A stretch of 64,000 bases of DNA from Hevea brasiliensis (GCF_030052815.1 NC_079493.1:118755132-118819131), one strand, 5' to 3'. Positions 46,033 through 58,506 are shown, numbered from the stretch's first letter. Notes: a model not told the origin generated them from the letters alone. Numbers and translations are program-made.

Positions 46033-47756
46033 TACTAAAAAATTAATTAATTTTATAATTGATTGTTATTAATAATTAATTTTATAATTTTAATTTTTAA
46101 TAAAATAATTAATTTTTAAAAATTTAACGATCAATTTAAGAATCGATTATTAAATTAATTATTATTTATAACTGATTTATAATTAATTATTAATTGATAT
46201 TAAAAAAATCTTAAATATATGTTTAGCAACCGATTTTCTAATTAGTCCGATTAAGAAATCAGTTATCAAAATTTTTTTATTAATAGCAATCAACTTTAAA
46301 ATTAGTAATTGATTTAAGAAATCAGTTGCTAAATTAAAAAGTTATTTCAATTGACTCAACAGTTAGTAATCGATTTACAATCGATTGTAAAAATTAGTTG
46401 TTATTTCCAACCAATTTCTTATTAGTTGTTAATAGCAATTGATTTTTATTTTATTTTATTTGCAACTGATTTACAATCGATTAAAATCATTTGCAACTAA
46501 TCTTTTTCTCCTAAAAAATTCTCGCTTAATTTTTTGTTTTATTTTTTCATCTACAAATGATTTGTGAATTGATTGCTAACAATAATTAATTTTTACAACT
46601 GATTAAAATCAGTTACTATCAAGAACTAATTTTGCAACCTATTTTTTTCCAAAAAAATTTTCACCTATTTTTTTTTTTAATTTGCAACCGATTTTGCAAT
46701 CAAATGGGAATTGGTTGTAAAATTTGCTCATCAAAAATTTCTACCCAATTTTTAAAAGAAATTAGCAATCGAAAATAGGTTGTTAATTCGTTTATATAAG
46801 TTACTACTAATTTTCTTTCCCTACTACTTTTTTTTTTCTCTTTCTTCTCTTTTCTCTCATTTTCTTTATTATCTTTTTTATTTTCATCTATTTTATTTAT
46901 CATCTTTCTAACATATTTTTTTCATCATCTTTTTCTTTCTCATATATTTTTTTATCATTTTTTCTCATCTATTTTCTTCTTCATCTTTTTCTTTCTCATA
47001 TATTTTATTCTTTATCATCTTTTTCTTTCTCATATATTTTATTCTTCATTATTTTTTTTATTTTTCATCTATTTTCTTCTACATCATCCTTTTTTTTTTA
47101 TCTATTTTCTTCATTATTCTTTTTTTTCTCATTTTTTTATTCAATTTATTTTTTTTTGTCATAAAATAAAATTTTTTATATAAATATATCTTTTGTTAGT
47201 AAATTGTTTGTAGTATTAATTTTTAGTAATTTTTTGTTATATATATATGGTAATTTTTTTAATAATTTCTCTTATAAATATCTTGTTATATTTAATTTTT
47301 TTAATATTTTTTATAATAGTTATTATTAGTAGTTTTTTTTTGTAATATTTTTATATTAATTTTTAGTACTAACTTTTCATTGATAATTTATTATTTTAGT
47401 AATTTTGAACAATTTATTTCTTTGAATTTTTTATTTATTATTTGAAATTTCCATTTTTTTATAATTTTTTTTCAAATTAGCAATCGAATTTTTCATTGTT
47501 AAATTAGTTATAAATAACAATCAATTTATAAAATTATTGTAAATTTATAAAATTAAAGATACTAAATTTTTACAACCGATTATTTTTTACTTAACTATTA
47601 TCAATCGATTTCAATTACTAGATTAATTTCTACTAGCAACTGATATTTTTTATTAAATTTTTTATTTTTTTAAATTTAATTAATTTAACGATTAATTCAA
47701 TTATTCGTTGTTATTTGCCATTAACCTTATTGCAACTAACTATATTTTTTTTAGTG
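46033..47756. mobile_element. CACTA-like non-autonomous transposon
   Basis: The right end reads TTTTTTTTAGTG (47745-47756), i.e. CACTAAAAAAAA on the minus strand; the left end reads ACTAAAAAATT from 46034. Inside both ends words such as GCAACCGATT, CAATCGATT and GCAACTGATT recur in both orientations (about 46080-46770 and 47465-47660), like the subterminal repeats of CACTA elements. The centre is a pyrimidine-rich stretch with repeated CATCTTTTTCTTTCTCATATAT. No transposase. The 3-bp target duplication is not clear. Confidence 0.5.
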
Positions 47757-48004
47757 TACAAATTAAATTAAAAGTTTAATAAAATTTAAATTAATAATAA
47801 AAAACTAATAACCGATAGGAATATATAAAATTGATAAATAATATTTATATTAAAAATAAAATAATTTTATTGAGAAATAAGTATTAATTTTATCATAAGA
47901 AATTAAAAATGTCAAAGAGAAAAAGAAAAGTAGCATATTATTTTTTTTAAAAAAAGTAAAATAATAATTTTTCCTTTTTTAATTTAGATAACGGCTGTTG
48001 CAAG
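47757..48004. other. AT-rich intergenic sequence
   Basis: Nothing recognised. Confidence 0.3.
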
Positions 48005-48375
48005 TTACAAAATTTTCTTTACCATGGCAATTTTAACCGACCTCGGATTCCCATATAACACTGTTATCTGCTTTCCAAGTTTTATCCGGCCAATCTTCAA
48101 CTCCTCCGAGCTGTCGCAATCAGTAATCCAAAATAACTCCAAAAACTTCACATTTTCTAAAAATGAAATATTTATCTGGTTAGAACCAACAAGGAACTGG
48201 AGGGACAGAGCTTGAGTGCAGCTCTGTGGCTTGAGGGACAGACCTTCTGCATAACTTTTTATGTTCACATTCAGCTTATCTAAATGTTTCAAATACTTCA
48301 ACTGCTCTACCAAAAATTCATTCTTTCCAGGAGGAATTTTAGTTCCATTACCCCATCCCAAGAACCTAAAATCCC
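48005..48375 (-). pseudogene. NLR leucine-rich-repeat scrap (second copy)
   Basis: Open over 118 codons: FLVEQLKYLKHLDKLNVNIK, then SCTQALSLQFLVGSNQINIS, then ITDCDSSEELKIGRIKLGK. This is the mid-LRR region of an RPS5-like NLR (compare LQQLEHLNELTLSIT in the intact gene). No NB-ARC sequence is attached. Paired with 44596-44945 as part of a duplicated composite block. Confidence 0.8.
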
Positions 48376-48399
48376 TTCTTCAGAATCAGGAGATAAAGG

Positions 48400-48720
48400 T
48401 AGGCAAGCACCCCTTCACCCTACATTCAAGTCCCCCATTTTTGAATTTGTTGAAGCTTGAGATTTTTCGTCCCTATATTTATTAAAATGATTGTGAACTT
48501 CTGAATAATTGGCAAAATTAGCTTACATTTTGTTTGATTCAATAAACAAATTATGAATTCGCCTAATCCATTCAGCTACATTTCCATTTCTGTGCAAATG
48601 GATGAAGCTATATCTTCCACCTTTAATATTGTGGCCTTGAAGGCATGCATGTCCAGAAAGTTTCTAAATCTCCTAAAAAAGTTCTTTAAAGATTTTCTGT
48701 TTTCCAATCCTGAAATTTTT
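48400..48720 (-). pseudogene. RRM-domain scrap (second copy)
   Basis: Same content and position as 44960-45270, between the NLR scrap and the UGT 3' end. Frames broken. Confidence 0.4.
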
Positions 48721-48858
48721 CAAAGTATGCATACCAGTACGAAAGTCTCTCATTCTCATGATAAAGAAAAGAAAACCACCAAAAATCTAAGCAATCAACA
48801 ATCCAACCATACATAATTAATGATGCATACATTTGTAAATAATACATGGTTAACAACT

Positions 48859-50246
48859 TCAAGCAACTCGGTGATTTTGCATAAACTCAATAAAATGGTC
48901 TACATATCGATCATGAACATCTTTATCTGCAATTAATTTCTTCATCTCCTTTGCTCCGTCTCTATAGGGTTTTCCTTCCTTTTCAACCATAACAAACCTC
49001 AGCGACTCGGCCACCCATTCCCTCCTAAAAGACCCATCTTCATCTTTTGTTACTTCTATACCCACCTTCTTCTCTCCAAAAATTCTTGCAATTAACCCTT
49101 GGTCTAAAGAGATTGGCAGCATAATCAATGGAAGTTCAAAGTAAAGTGCCTCTATAATTGAAGCATAACCACAGTGAGTCAAAAATCCTCCCACCGATTC
49201 ATGACCCATAATTCTGAGTTGAGGAACCCAACTCGTCCACACTATTCCACGTCCCTTGACTCGCTCCTCAAACCCATCTGGTAACTTGACCGAGTTATCT
49301 CGCTTCCTTAGAGCCCAAAAGAATGGCAACCCTGATAACTCCAAACCAAGTGCCAATTCGTGTAGTTCGGGTTGACTCAGTTCCGACTCGCTTCCAAATG
49401 CTATGTAAACCACAGAACCTTTGTTCTGCTTGTCTAGACACTCTTTTATTGTAAGCCACACATCATCTTGGTCCCTGCTGCCATCAAAGTCTGCAGGCGG
49501 CAGCAAACCTGTTGGAAGTACAGGCTTGCTGTGAAGCTCCCGACAAGCCTCGAAAAGTTACTTTCTAGCTCATTGCAGTTCCGTATAGCTATAACATCAC
49601 AACCTCCCATTACTGAACCTAAACGAAACACATCGGAGAAACCCGAATCGTTTACCTCAAAGTGATTACGGAAAGCTTGCTTTGCCTCATGGAGCCGAAA
49701 TGCGATCTTGGAAGGAAAAGGGATCCACTCAGGAGGCACAGTGAAATCCTCTGGTCCAGTCCTTGGATCCTCACCGTTAATCATGGCTGACGATGATGAT
49801 CCAAAGAAAGATAGAGTCCATGCACCGTACATACTGTAGAAGACACCGGAGATCCCAAGATTGGCCAAAATGGAAGGTAACCAGTACGGAGCAAAGTCGT
49901 AGATGATCCAATCTGGAGTAGAAGTTTGTAAAAACTGAAGCAGAGGGCCTTGGAGGCCGTCAAAGGCAAGCTTGAGGTATGGAGTTTTGTGGGAAGGTAT
50001 ATCAGTGGTAGCCTCTGCATTCCGTGGGAGATGTTCAACTGTGGGTAAAGGGAGGCTCACTAAATTGATAAGAGGTGCTAAATTTGGAGGAAATTTTGGC
50101 AAACGCTGGATATTTCTAGGAGTGGATATAAAGGAGATTTTATGACCCTTCAGGGCTATAAGCTTGGAGAGCTCAAAGAATGGGATTATATGACCAAATG
50201 CTAGCCATGGAAACAAAGCAACATGCAGCTTTTTAGCTTCACTCAT
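48859..50246 (-). pseudogene. UGT91-like glycosyltransferase with one frameshift
   Basis: The N-terminal part (from ATG at 50246) reads as in the intact copies to NFSRLVG, then a single missing base near 49541 (GTCGGGAGCTT instead of GTTGGGGAGCTT) shifts the frame and it ends early. The C-terminal part (48859-49506) is open in the other frame, from [10 protein letters not shown] through [20 protein letters not shown] and the HCGYAS form of the donor box, to MQNHRVA. Apart from this one base the gene looks complete: His19 and the Asp partner are present. It is either a recent pseudogene or a sequence error. Confidence 0.9.
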
Positions 50247-50965
50247 GTTGAATTAATGAGTCTTGCTGTTCCAGTGAATTCTTTTGTTTTTGCAGATTTG
50301 TCAGATTAAATTTCATATAAATATGCGGTATCGGTTGCATTATTATAATATGAATATATATGTTCTGCAACTTTGTTTTTTTTATTTCTCTATTCATTTT
50401 GCACGCTTACTTTCAAGGGGAATCATATTAGCTAAACTCGTCGTAACCAGTCATTAAAGATGATTTATTTCTCTCGACTAATAAAAATGTAACACATATT
50501 TGATATCAAACAATAATGATGAACAAACAAAAATGACTTGGGACGATGCCAATCCCCATGCTATCAGTGGGCTCCTTCTTCATGACAGCTGCGGTGTGAG
50601 CTACCTGGCTTTGTGTGATTAAGCATCTGTGTTTGCTATATTGTCTCCCCTTTGTTTCCAAAAAAGGCAAAAATGATGAAGAGAGAGAAAGACTGAGGTG
50701 GTGACGGGGCGAGAAATTATGTAACTTTGAAGAATATCGTCAGTCCTTTAATTCTGAAGATAAGTCTCCCAATTTTATCTGATCAAGAAAAATTGTTATA
50801 AAATCCTGAAACTTGCAGCTTGGAGAAAGTTTTTTGAGATAAGGATTGGGTTGTTGAAGTATTATACTTATTTTGGAAGAAAGATTTTTTCAAAATAGGA
50901 AAGGTTCTCCTTAAATTTTTATTTTTTGATTTTTGTAGAGAGAAATTTTATTATTTTATTTTTTA
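50247..50965. other. UGT upstream region and intergenic
   Basis: The first roughly 60 bases match upstream sequence of the other UGTs (CTTGCTGTTCCAGTGAATTC). The rest shows no gene; the Copia fragment begins at about 50966. Confidence 0.4.
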
Positions 50966-51229
50966 TTACTTTATATTTGAAGTGAGTTTGGTGATAGATA
51001 AAAGATTGAGAGGAAATGCAGGTATGTACAGAACATCACGAAGGATTAGAGTGGAATACAAAGGAACAATATCAGAAATTTTAGTAAGAATTTTGGAACC
51101 ATTAGGCAAAGTAACCGAAATTGATGTAATATTTTTATAGGAACTAAAAGAATCAAGATAATGAGTTATGTGATCAGTAGCACCTGTGTCAATAATCCAC
51201 AGGTTTGAAGAAAAAGTAAGACATGACAA
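50966..51229 (-). pseudogene. Copia aspartic-protease fragment
   Basis: Reads LWIIDTGATDHITHYLDSFS, with the DTGA active-site motif, then VLYIPAFPLNLLSITKL, the conserved end of the Copia protease. In a different frame from gag. The polyprotein stops at 50966. Confidence 0.8.
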
Positions 51230-51318
51230 AGAAGTGTGAATACCTTATAGTGATGAGAAAGAAGATACAAGTTAGAAGTAGATACATGTTGGTTTATGGA
51301 ATGAGACTTTGGATCCAA

Positions 51319-52413
51319 TTATGCTGATTGAAGCAATGCTAATAACCCCTTAATCTGATCTTGTGATAAAGCAATGCTGAAATTTTCATAATTCTTTTGG
51401 ACTAAACCTGAATCTTCTTGACCTGTGCTTGTACCAGACTGAGGTTGAGAGGAAATTAGGTCAGATTCATATTGCTCTTGTGATTCATCTGCCATTATGT
51501 TGTTGGCAGAAGCATTATAACCATGCCTGTAATCAGGAGGGAACCCATGCTTTTTGTAACACGTCTCTACAGTATGTCTAGATTTGCCACAGTTAGTGCA
51601 AAATCTAGTGTCAACAGCAGCTGAATTGTAAGCATTTCGCGCACCAGGCTTTTGATAATAAGGAGGCCTATTACCCATCAATCCATTAACTGCCTTGCTA
51701 ACAAAAACTTTAGACTCCATCGCATTAATAGTGAAAGGATTAATAGAATTGACTGGATTTAATTGCATTTCTTGTTGTATAACAAGAGAAAAAACTTTAT
51801 TAATGGATGAAAATGGCTCAATCATCATTATCTGTGATCTGACAGTAAAGTATTGATCATTTAACCCTTTTAGATATCCCTTTATCTTTGTAATAGCATC
51901 ACAAGTACACAGATTAGGGCAAATGCAAACTGGTAAAGGCCTGAAATTAAGTAACTCATCCCAAAGGATTTTTAGCTTAGTAAAGTAATCTGCAATAGAC
52001 CGATCCCCTTGCTTCAAAGAAAAAATTTCTTCCTATAAATCTGATATTCTAAACATATCTCCTTGAGAAAATCGTTCTTTCAAGTCATTCCAAACATTAA
52101 TAGCTTTGTCAATCCAAAGAATACTCTGAGTAATTGAAGAAGAAAGTGAATGGACAATCCAAGAAAGTACCATTGTGTTGCATCTCTCCCATGCAGAATA
52201 CAGAGGATCTGTTTGTGCATGAACTGTCAAAGAGCCATCAACGAACTTGAGTTTATTCTTTGACATCAATGCCTTCTTGATAGATTTGGACCAAGTGTGA
52301 TAGTTTGATCCCGTAAGAACTGGAGAAACCAACACCAAGGCTGGATTTTCATTAGGATGCAAATAGTGGTGGCTCGAAGGATCTTGTAAAGGATTCATAG
52401 AAGAATTTTCCAT
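51319..52413 (-). pseudogene. Copia gag with one in-frame stop
   Basis: Starts MENSSMNPLQDPSSHHYLHP; LVLVSPVLTGSNYHTWSKSI and the following region match the Copia gag N-terminal and UBN2-type domains, and CTNCGKSRHTVETCYKKHG is the zinc knuckle. A single TAG at 52033-52035 (after FRISDL) interrupts an otherwise open frame to 51319. Nucleocapsid-type capsid protein of the element. Confidence 0.85.
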
Positions 52414-52499
52414 AAAAAAAATTCTTCATTGAAGTAAAAAAAAATAAAAAAAAAAAAAAAAAAAAAAAACAGCTTTTCAAGAAACAAAGAAGGAAGAAA

Positions 52500-52511
52500 G
52501 CTCTGATAACA
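52500..52511 (-). other. Copia primer-binding site (initiator tRNA-Met type)
   Basis: The minus strand reads TGTTATCAGAGC next to the LTR edge at 52514, one base different from the TGGTATCAGAGC typical of Copia elements primed by initiator tRNA-Met. Confidence 0.75.
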
Positions 52512-52513
52512 TA

Positions 52514-52832
52514 TGAGAATTTGGGAGAAAGTTTTAGAACTTTTATTGAATTCTTAAAAAGAGAAGGATTACATACTATTTGTATCAGATCAAGTACATA
52601 TATATAAGTGAGAGAAAGTTCCTGTTATGCTGAGCTAGAGAACTAACTCTACAACTAATCAAAACAATTAATTAATTAAATAACTATTCTCAACCACATG
52701 TCGTGAACTGATTAACTACTTCAGGTAACTAATTTTGCCTCCAATTTTGGCTTTAGCTTCTTCAACAGATTTGGTCTTTGCTGAGTCGTCTAATTCAACT
52801 TGATCATCTAATATTTTCATTAACCATTGACA
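52514..52832 (-). mobile_element. Copia 5' LTR, copy B
   Basis: 319 bp, TGTCAATGG to AAATTCTCA on the minus strand, adjoining the primer-binding site. Partner of 39723-40037. Confidence 0.8.
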
Positions 52833-53002
52833 CAAATAAAAAATAATTGATAGTGCCTTAAATTTTTTTTATACCTTTATTTTTAAATTTTTTTATTTAT
52901 AGAATATTTTAAATAGACAATTAAATTTTATATTGTTTAATTATTATTTTCACTTTTGGAATATTTTTTTAAAAAGTATAATATCTCTACTCCATAGTAA
53001 AA

Positions 53003-53054
<52 letters not shown>

Positions 53055-53099
53055 TTAATGAGTTACAGTTACAATATATCTATTTAAAAAAAAAAAATT

Positions 53100-54951
53100 G
53101 GAGACAAGGGCACACTTAAATTCCCCATATTTTAGCAGGTGATCTTGTATAGTTTTTTTTAATGAAAGATTCACAATATAATTAAATTAAAAAAATTAGG
53201 AGAGGGGAAAAGACCTAGGCAATAACGTACATTCGCCTTCTTTAAGGTCTGTTTGGATGGAGTAAGAAAAGTATAAATAATAGAAGAGTAAATAAAGGTA
53301 AAGAATGAGAAGGATAAGGAGATTTATAATAATAAAAAAAAATCATATTTGAGAATAGGTGAATTAATAGAAAAGTAAAGAAATATAATATATATTTTTT
53401 TATGTCTAAAAAAGTAAAAAAGGGGTAAATAAAAGGGTATATAAATAGAAATATTTATAACTCTTATATCTCTCTCGTTATCCCTCTTTACCCTACAATT
53501 TGAGGTGTAAGAGAAATTGAGATTTACAGGATAAGTATTAGCTCACTTCTTCTCAAATAAATGTAAAATAGTTTCTTACCCGTTCTTACTTTTATCTGCC
53601 TGTCACTTATCTTCACCTTTGTTCAAACAGACTTCGGCTTTTCATTCACCTAGGCTCTTTGGCTCTAAAGACGCCGAGCGTTATACTTTCAAGGAAACCC
53701 TTAAAGGACAATAGCAACATTAGACGCAAAGAAAACGAAACACAACTAAACAAATGACACCACTGTGGTTTTCTACCATGTCCCTCAGTACCATAGATCC
53801 GTTGAGCATGCAACACACAAAAATAAGCAATACATACACCTAAGTTGGAGGTAGAGGGATAAAGTCACTATTCAAGCTATTAATGAGCCTCCCTGTCTAG
53901 AGGGACAGAAGATAATGACAATGAAAAAGGAATAATTGTGTCTCGAAAAAAGAAAAATAGAAAACAAGAACTTGAGAGCTTCTCTTTCTAATTTTCTGGA
54001 GCGAGAGAATGATACAGCTAATATTTTGCACATGCCAACAGGCGATTGCTTTTTTGAGCGGTGCTCTCTAGGGTTTTTTTTTTTTAATTATATATATATA
54101 TGTAAAATAGCATAATATTAATATTATGAATGAGTAATTTATAATTTATATTTTTAATTTAATTTTTAATTATATTTTAAATAAAATAAATTATTATTAT
54201 TATTAAATTAATTTTAAATTAAAATTTCTCTCTTATTTAATTTAATTTGAATAAATTTTTATATGTTATAATAATAAATTTTTAATTAATTTATGGTGTA
54301 ATTAATTAAAATGCATATTTAATTCATTTATATAAATTAATAGTAATTTTCATAAATATTTCGTTTGAAATGTAATAAAAGTACTTTATTAAAAAAATCA
54401 TTTAAATTTCATAAAATTTCTATATTTTATCTCATATTTTATATAAATTGAAATTTATATTTTATAAATTACAAAAAATATATTAGATTAACGAGAAAAT
54501 AATATAATTTTAAAAATATGTAAATATAATATTTTTTTGTTATTAATATAATAAAAAAGATTAAATTACTAATAATGAATTGAATTATTTAACTTTAATA
54601 ATAATAAAAATATATAACATTATTATTAATTAAAAATAACATTCAATTATATTATTTTTTAAAAATATTATATGTAAGTGTAAATATTTTTTATTAATTT
54701 GATATGTTTTTTATAAAATAATTTTTTGACAAAAATAGTTATCACTTAATATAAATTTATATTATAAAATAAATACATTTCATAAAAATTAAAGTTTTAA
54801 AATATCACCATTTTCTATTAATATAATAAATATTAAAATTATATATTATTTTTTAAAAGACAAATTCCATAATTTTAATATTATAACTTTATTTTTTTTA
54901 ATAATCTTTACTTGTAGCTAAATTTTTTATGCAATTATATTTATAATTTAT
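53100..54951. other. block present only in copy B
   Basis: Comparison with copy A (about 40262-40276) places this as an insertion, or as a loss from A. 53100-54070 is fairly even in base composition and contains a MITE; 54070-54951 is AT-rich. No gene recognised. Confidence 0.55.
53238..53634. mobile_element. MITE with GTCTGTTTGGA ends
   Basis: AGGTCTGTTTGGATG on the left and GTTCAAACAGACTT on the right are inverted copies (GTCTGTTTG core). About 395 bp, non-coding. Target duplication unclear. Confidence 0.55.
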
Positions 54952-56192
54952 CTTTAAAATTCTACTTTTATATAAAAATATAGTTAAAAGATAATTTATA
55001 CTTAAAAATATAAATATTTAATTAAATTTAAAAATAATTTTGTTAAAAATTAATGATAATAAAATACAAATAATCAAAATATTAGTTATAATTACATTAA
55101 ATATATAATTATAATGAAATAAAATATTTAAAAGTTTAAGAAATATTAAATAAGAAATTTATAAAAAAATTTAATAATTAAATATATTTAAATAAATAAA
55201 TTTTGAGAATGATAACTAATAATTTTTAAAAAAATAATAAAAAATAGTACAAATAAAAAAAGATTTGAGAAATTTGAGAGGAAACGAATATATTTAATGA
55301 AAGTAGAGCATTTGTTGTGTATCACATATCTCACATGATATATTATACATAAATAAATAAATGAAAATTATTTAAATAAAAATTAATTTATAATTAAATA
55401 TTATTTAATTAAAAAATATAACAAAAGCATTCAAATACAATTTTTATAACAGTAAAATATTTTCTGTTTACTTGGCTATCTCAATTAAAACATGATAATT
55501 ATAATAAAAATTAATTAATATTAAGAAAGTGAAATAAAAAAATATTAAATTGTTAACTTAAAAAATAATACATACTAATTATGAATAAGTAAAATCTATA
55601 TATTTTATTTTTATAACTTTTTATATAAATCATACTTTTTGTCTCTTAAATTTTTTGACAAAGATTTTATAATAAAAATAATAAAAAATATACAATATAA
55701 TAAAAATATTTATTAAATATATGAAATAATTTAAAATTTATTAAATCATACGATAGTTGATTATAAGATCACAAAAGACTAACAAATAAAAACTATTTAA
55801 ATAAAAAAATTAATTTATAATTAAATATTATTTAATTGAAAAAAAGATAACAAAAGCATTTAAATTCAATTTTTATAGTAGTAAATTATTTTCTATCTAC
55901 TTGGCCATTTCAGTTAAATAGCTATAAGTTGACCATAAAAATAATAATAGTAATAAGTATTAATTAATATTAGGAAAGTGAAATAAAAATAATGTTAAAT
56001 TATTGAAATAAAAAATAATACATATTAATCATAAATAAGTCAAATCTCTATATTTTATTTTTATAACTTTTTATGTAGACCATACTTTTTATCTCTCAAA
56101 TTTTTTAGTAAAAATTTCATAATAAAAATAATATAAAATATGACGATGTAACAAAAATATTTATTAAAAATATGAAATAATTTAATGTTGAC

Positions 56193-56242
<50 letters not shown>

Positions 56243-56877
56243 GATGGTAACATATGGCAAATAATATTTTTGTATAGATAATTTATAAAAAAATAATATA
56301 AATAATTTTTAAATATTACATTTAGTCATAAAATGTCTTAATTTTTAAAAATCAAATTTTAAAAAAAATAATAACTTAAATCATAAATATTAAGGTAATA
56401 TTGTAAATAATAATAATAATTAAAAGAAAAATAAAAAATTAAATAATAATTAGTATTTATAAAATAATATAAATAATTTTTATATATTACATTTAATTAC
56501 AAAATATTTAATGCTCTACTAAAATCATAAATGCTTATTTATTATTATTATTTTTTTCTTTTTAAGTGAGAAAAATGCAGCATGGTTCCTTTCCATTATC
56601 CTTCGCAATGAATAACTAATGCGCTAAATTGATTTTTATTTACTCTTACATAATTTTTTTAGAAATCTAAATGAAATTAATTTTCATCAACCTCTAATTT
56701 CTATTAATAAAATATATATGCATATTAAATATCAAGAAAATATTTTACTGTATTTTTTTGAATCTAAGATCAACTTAGTTATTATAAACTGTAGATTATA
56801 TTTATACAAACAAACCTTTGTCATTCATAGTTTCATCAATCATAATCTAGCAGACGACAATTAGCATTTACACTATC
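54952..56877. other. AT-rich block of copy B
   Basis: Matches 40276-42748 of copy A, including the tandem duplication (55420 and 55849) and a (TTA)n microsatellite at 56193-56241. No gene. Confidence 0.5.
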
Positions 56878-56907
56878 TTTTTTTTTTTTTTGGATATGGA
56901 GTAAACT

Positions 56908-56913
56908 TTTATT
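56908..56913 (-). terminator. AATAAA polyadenylation signal of the UGT at 57115
   Basis: Same position as in copy A, followed after 16 bases by an A run of 14 on the minus strand (T run 56878-56891 on the plus strand). Confidence 0.5.
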
Positions 56914-57114
56914 AAGAAGAGGCAGGAACTAAATTTCAGAAAATATAGATACAAGATCAGCAGAAACAACAATAGCAACAGAACCTTAAACAACAAACGC
57001 TAAACATAAAATCTGCCCCTGCGCTACCCCAACAAACAATCCAAACATACTTATACAATTAATGAGCCAATTAATGGTGCATACATTTGTAAATAATATG
57101 TCGAGTTACCGCCT

Positions 57115-58506
57115 TCAAGCAACTCGGTGATTTTGCATAAACTCAACAAAATGGTCTACGTATCGATCGTGCATATCTTTATCTGCAATTAATTTCTTCA
57201 TTTCCTTTGCTTTGTCTCTATAGCCTCTTCCTTCCTTTTCAACCATAATCAACCTCAGCGACTCAGCCACCGATTCCCTCCTTAAAGATCCATCTTTCTC
57301 ATCTTTTGTTATCTCTATACCCACCATCTTCTCTCCAAAAAATCTTGCAATTAGCCCTTGGTCTATAGAGATTGGCATCATAATCAAAGGGAGTTCAAAG
57401 TAAAATGCCTCTATAATTGAAGCATAACCACAGTGAGTCAAAAATCCTCCCACCGATTCATGACCCATAATTTTGAGTTGGGGTACCCAACTCGTCCACA
57501 CCGTTCCACGTCCCTTGACTCGCTCCTCAAACCCAACTGGCAACTTGACCGAGTTTTCTCGCTTTCTAAGAGCCCAAAAGAATGGCAACCCTGATAACTC
57601 CAACCCAAGTGCCAATTCGTGTAGTTCGGGTTGACTCAGTTTCGACTCGCTTCCAAATGCTATGTAAACCACAGAACCTTTATTTTGCTTGTCTAGCCAT
57701 TCTTTGATTGTAAGCCACATATCATCTTGGTCACTGCTGCCAACAAAATCTGCAGGCGGCAATAAACCTATTGGAACCACAGGCTTGCAGTGAAGCTCCC
57801 CAACAAGCCTGGAAAAGTTACTTTCTAGCTCATTGCAGTTCCTTATAGCTATGACATTACAACCTCCAACTACCGAACCTAAACGAAACACATCGGAGAA
57901 ACCCGAATTGTTTACCTCTATGTGATCACCGAAAGCTCGCTTTGCCTCATGGAGCCCAAATGCGATCTTGGAAGGAAAAGGGATCCACTCAGGAGGCACA
58001 GTGAAATCCTCTGGTCGAGTCCGTGGATCCTCACCGTTAATCATGGCTGACGTTGATGATCCAAAGAAAGATAGAGTCCATGCACCGTACATACTGAAGA
58101 AGACACCGGAGATCCCAAGATTGGCCAAAATGGGAGGTAACCAGTACGGAGCAAAGTCGTAGATGATCCAATCTGGAGTAGAAGTTTGGAAAAACTGATG
58201 CAGAGGGCCTTGGAGGCCGTCAAAGGCAATCTTGAGGTATGGAGTTTTGTGGGAAGGTATATCAGTGGTGGCCTCTGCATTCTGTGGCAGATGTTCAACT
58301 GTGGGTAAAGGGAGGCTCACTAAATTGATAAGAGGTGCTAGATTTGGAGGAATTTTTGGTAAACGTTGGATGTTTCTAGGTGTGGAGATAAAGGAGATTT
58401 TATGACCCCTTTGAGCTATGAGCTTGGCCAGCTCAAAGAATGGGATCATATGACCAAATGCTAGCCACGGAAACAGAGCAACATGCAGCTTTTTAGCTTC
58501 ACTCAT
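57115..58506 (-). CDS. UDP-glycosyltransferase, UGT91-like (intact copy B)
   Basis: 463 aa, single exon, start ATG at 58506, same landmarks as copy A: His19, Asp117 in YDFAPY, PSPG box 340-383. The donor motif is HCGY-A-S here. Relative to copy A it carries, among others, Tyr for His at 121, Gly for Arg at 158, Pro for Ser at 161, Val for Asp at 255, Lys for Glu at 289, Leu for His at 313 and Val for Asp at 324. At several of these sites copy B agrees with the frameshifted copy at 48859-50246, so those changes probably arose in copy A; Val255, Lys289 and Val324 look private to copy B. Both copies look expressible. The reaction is glycosyl transfer in the cytosol; acceptor and sugar unknown. 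Confidence 0.95.
   Translation of the reverse strand: MSEAKKLHVALFPWLAFGHMIPFFELAKLIAQRGHKISFISTPRNIQRLPKIPPNLAPLINLVSLPLPTVEHLPQNAEATTDIPSHKTPYLKIAFDGLQGPLHQFFQTSTPDWIIYDFAPYWLPPILANLGISGVFFSMYGAWTLSFFGSSTSAMINGEDPRTRPEDFTVPPEWIPFPSKIAFGLHEAKRAFGDHIEVNNSGFSDVFRLGSVVGGCNVIAIRNCNELESNFSRLVGELHCKPVVPIGLLPPADFVGSSDQDDMWLTIKEWLDKQNKGSVVYIAFGSESKLSQPELHELALGLELSGLPFFWALRKRENSVKLPVGFEERVKGRGTVWTSWVPQLKIMGHESVGGFLTHCGYASIIEAFYFELPLIMMPISIDQGLIARFFGEKMVGIEITKDEKDGSLRRESVAESLRLIMVEKEGRGYRDKAKEMKKLIADKDMHDRYVDHFVEFMQNHRVA

Larger units (their letters stand above)
50966..52832 (-). mobile_element. truncated Copia retrotransposon (5' LTR, PBS, gag, protease)
   Basis: Minus-strand Ty1/Copia element. The 5' LTR is 52514-52832 (319 bp, TG...CA), then a primer-binding site, gag (51319-52413) and a protease piece (50966-51229). 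Integrase, reverse transcriptase and 3' LTR are missing. It lies at the edge of segmental copy B; copy A keeps only the LTR and the first gag codons. Confidence 0.85.
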
